From contig NZ_QFOB01000004.1 of assembly GCF_003248515.1 (NCBI RefSeq), positions 402,103-466,102 on the forward strand: a DNA stretch of 64,000 bases, written 5' to 3'. Made by a program: the position numbers and the translations under genes. The DNA comes from Sphingomonas sp. Lineage in GTDB: Bacteria; Pseudomonadota; Alphaproteobacteria; Sphingomonadales; Sphingomonadaceae. Numbering within the stretch: position 1 is the first letter of the stretch; each line of letters opens with the position of its first letter. Below, one piece after another: positions 62,511 to 64,000 of this stretch. The notes beneath the pieces were generated by a model. That model was given only the letters and a program-made list of their open reading frames with translations, searched no databases and was not told where the DNA came from.

Positions 62511-63761
62511 TCACACAACCTCGGTCGCCTCCCCTCTTACCTTTTCGCTCGGCGGCACCCGGTCCCCCTTCGCCTCCCCGCCTTCAATGATGCGCTGGAC
62601 GTAGTCGGCCCAGGCCTGCAGCATTCGCCTGCGGGGCGAGAGATAGAGGGCGGAGTTATAGGCGCTGCGGACCTCGTCCTCATCGGCATGGGCGAGCGCC
62701 ATCTCGATCCAGTCCGGCCGGTAGCATTCGGCCTCGTTCGCCCAGGTGGAGGCAAGCCCTCTAAACCCGTGGACGGTCTGCCGCCCGCGATATCCCATCC
62801 GGTAGCAGCCATAGATCATCGTGTTCTGGGAGAGCGGCTGCCCGGGTTTCTCGCCGGGAAAGAGGTGGGCGCCCCGGCTGTGCTCGCGCAGCGCCTTCAA
62901 CAGGTCGACGGCCTGCGTTGGGAGCGGCACGATATGCTCACGCCCCATCTTCATCCGCTCGGCCGGCACCCGCCAGACCGGCTCGTCACCGTCGAGCCGC
63001 TCTATCTCGGCCCAGGTGGCGAGCCGGGTTTCATTGGTGCGCGCCCACGTCAGCAGCGTGAACATCAGCGCTGCCCGGGTTATCGCACGCCGCTTCGGAT
63101 TCTCCTCGCCGTCATAGGCATCGATAGCCCGGACCAGTTTCGGCAATTCGTCGGTCGACACACGCGGCATGTGGCGCACGCGGGGCTTGGGCTTGAGCAG
63201 ATCCGCGAGATAGGCCGCTGGATCCGTGTCGGCCCATCCCTGCGGAATGGCAAACCGATAGATCTGGCTGACATGCTGCTTGAGGCGCCGGCTGACGTCG
63301 AGCGCGCTCCTCGCCTCCACCTTCCGGATCATCGCGAGCACGTCCGCCGGCTTGATCTCCCGCAGCACCATCGCGCCCAGCTCCGGAAACGCGTCGCGTT
63401 CAAGGCGGGCGAGGATCCGGGCGGCGTGGGCCTCGTCGAGGGCCTCGAGCCGGTTCTGGTGCCACGCCCGTGCCGCCTGCTCGAAGGTCTTCCCTGCAAG
63501 AGCCGCTTCCCTGGCGCCAGGATCACGCCCAGCCGCCAAAGCGAGCTTGGCCTCGGCGCGCTTGAGACGCGCCTCAGCAAGGCTCAGATCCGGATAGCGC
63601 CCGAACGACAGGAGCTTCTCCCTGTCGGCGAAGCGATACTTCATCCGCCACAGCTTGGAGCCCGTCGGCCGGACGAGCAGGTACAGCCCGCCGCCATCGG
63701 CGAGCTTGTAGTCCTTGGAGCGCTTCGTGGCGTAGCGGGCTTCCAGTTCCTTGAGGGCCAT
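62511..63761 (-). CDS. P4-type tyrosine integrase of the island
   Basis: A 416-residue site-specific recombinase. N-terminal DUF4102 arm-binding domain (YKLADGGGLYLLVRPTGSKLW), core-binding domain, and catalytic domain with Arg in WARTNETRLATW, HGFRGLAST (HxxR) and a C-terminal Tyr. This family integrates in tRNA 3' ends, as seen here. It reads away from the tRNA on the same strand, 187 bp from it. The catalytic residues all appear intact, so activity is possible. Confidence 0.92.
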   Translation of the reverse strand: MALKELEARYATKRSKDYKLADGGGLYLLVRPTGSKLWRMKYRFADREKLLSFGRYPDLSLAEARLKRAEAKLALAAGRDPGAREAALAGKTFEQAARAWHQNRLEALDEAHAARILARLERDAFPELGAMVLREIKPADVLAMIRKVEARSALDVSRRLKQHVSQIYRFAIPQGWADTDPAAYLADLLKPKPRVRHMPRVSTDELPKLVRAIDAYDGEENPKRRAITRAALMFTLLTWARTNETRLATWAEIERLDGDEPVWRVPAERMKMGREHIVPLPTQAVDLLKALREHSRGAHLFPGEKPGQPLSQNTMIYGCYRMGYRGRQTVHGFRGLASTWANEAECYRPDWIEMALAHADEDEVRSAYNSALYLSPRRRMLQAWADYVQRIIEGGEAKGDRVPPSEKVRGEATEVV

Positions 63762-63899
63762 GGGGGTATCTCCTGCCGGTCGAGGAGAGGTACCGCCGAA
63801 AATACCCCCGCCGTCAAATCGACGTCATGGGGTTTGGTGGGGTCCGGAGCGACGCGCCGGGACGCCGCGAAACAGGCGTAAGCCACGGGAAAAAGGCAC

Positions 63900-63931
63900 A
63901 AAAAAAACCGCCTCGGGTTTCCCTGAGACGG
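63900..63931 (-). terminator. Element-borne terminator downstream of tRNA(fMet)
   Basis: On the minus strand CCGTCTCAGGG-AAA-CCCGAGGCGG (one mismatch and one bulge) followed by eight T. It ends transcription of the tRNA 18 bp after its 3' end and lies between tRNA and integrase. Confidence 0.8.
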
Positions 63932-63946
63932 TCTGGCATGTTTGGT

Positions 63947-63963
63947 GTTGGTTGCGGGGACAG
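63947..63963 (-). repeat. Right attachment site in the tRNA 3' end
   Basis: GTTGGTTGCGGGGACAG, identical to 30,898-30,914. It covers CCA, the 3' acceptor strand and the first T-stem bases of the tRNA. Confidence 0.85.
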
Positions 63964-64000
63964 GATTTGAACCTGTGACCTTCAGGTTATGAGCCTGACG
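63949..64000 (-). tRNA. Initiator tRNA-fMet (CAT), 3' part
   Basis: The last 52 bases of a tRNA on the minus strand; the 5' half lies beyond the window. Anticodon loop CTCATAA, T-loop GGTTCAAATCC and a 3' end CCCCGCAACCA with encoded CCA are seen. The acceptor 3' strand matches the initiator type (as in E. coli fMet) rather than elongator Met. It is the integration target of the island. Confidence 0.9.

Larger units (their letters stand above)
30898..63963. mobile_element. 33-kb genomic island integrated at the initiator tRNA gene
   Basis: Bounded by 17-bp direct repeats derived from the 3' end of a tRNA(fMet) gene, with a P4-type tyrosine integrase 190 bp inside the intact tRNA end. Cargo: a sulfide/persulfide detoxification and bd oxidase operon, antiporter, a decayed relaxase region, a sigma-54-controlled oxidative catabolic cluster and an envelope/two-component block. 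No conjugation genes apart from the traA fragment, so it looks mobilisable at most, or fixed. Older remnants in the middle suggest composite origin. Confidence 0.82.

Noticed and set aside
62499..63881. 460-codon plus-strand frame opposite the integrase
   Set aside because: Antisense shadow; the minus-strand integrase has all catalytic motifs.

Overview
The window looks like chromosome from a GC-rich alphaproteobacterium of the sphingomonad type (Sphingomonas or a close relative). This placement rests on protein style (TonB-dependent receptor run by a FecI/FecR pair, sphingomonad-type catabolic genes, TraA/DUF6118 remnants), not on a marker gene, so the genus is inference.

Chromosomal part, about 1-30,880. 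It opens with an alkanesulfonate locus: the end of an ABC permease, its ATPase, a nitroreductase-type flavoprotein, an SsuD-like monooxygenase, a small lipoprotein and a SoxC/SoxD-like sulfite dehydrogenase pair. Together they can import sulfonates, release sulfite and oxidise it to sulfate. Next is a four-gene cluster of exported DUF11-type proteins (5,341-13,016) ending in a 1,667-residue predicted outer-membrane protein. Then come a hemerythrin-like protein and a phosphorelay group (response regulator, CHASE3 hybrid kinase, NarL-type regulator, and a divergent receiver-HPt protein with a substituted phospho-acceptor). A spore-coat-U-like secreted protein, a small protein and an ABC-F ATPase follow. 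The block ends with an iron-type surface signalling unit (ECF sigma, FecR, STN-TonB receptor, autotransporter) and a GT2-GtrA glycosyltransferase.

Genomic island, about 30,898-63,963 (33 kb). A 17-bp direct repeat made of the 3' end of an initiator tRNA gene marks both ends. The tRNA that reaches the right window edge is intact as far as can be seen, and a P4-type tyrosine integrase lies just inside it. The left half carries a compact sulfide/persulfide operon on the minus strand: persulfide-dioxygenase-like hydrolase, two YeeE/YedE sulfur transporters, phosphatase-SQR fusion, TauE exporter, small HTH protein, bd-type oxidase CydAB with a DUF2474 peptide, and a DsrE-like protein. A peroxiredoxin and a cysteine-free ArsR regulator are transcribed divergently. 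NhaP and DUF2254 membrane proteins follow, then the remains of a mobilizable element (deleted traA, DUF6118, AlpA).

The right half of the island begins with a sigma-54 enhancer-binding regulator. Its likely targets are two genes preceded by good -24/-12 promoters and TGTGGCG operators: an outer-membrane transporter and an SDR/flavin monooxygenase/alcohol dehydrogenase series. Both tandem dehydrogenase copies are frameshifted at the same spot. A 51-residue single-helix peptide and an unknown polytopic membrane protein come next, then an NRAMP transporter. The last block holds a sterol-desaturase-like protein, an EF-hand protein, a two-component system flanked by two Gly/Thr-rich secreted proteins, an OmpA lipoprotein and an esterase.

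Functions are assigned from recognised motifs and gene order only; no database search was run.
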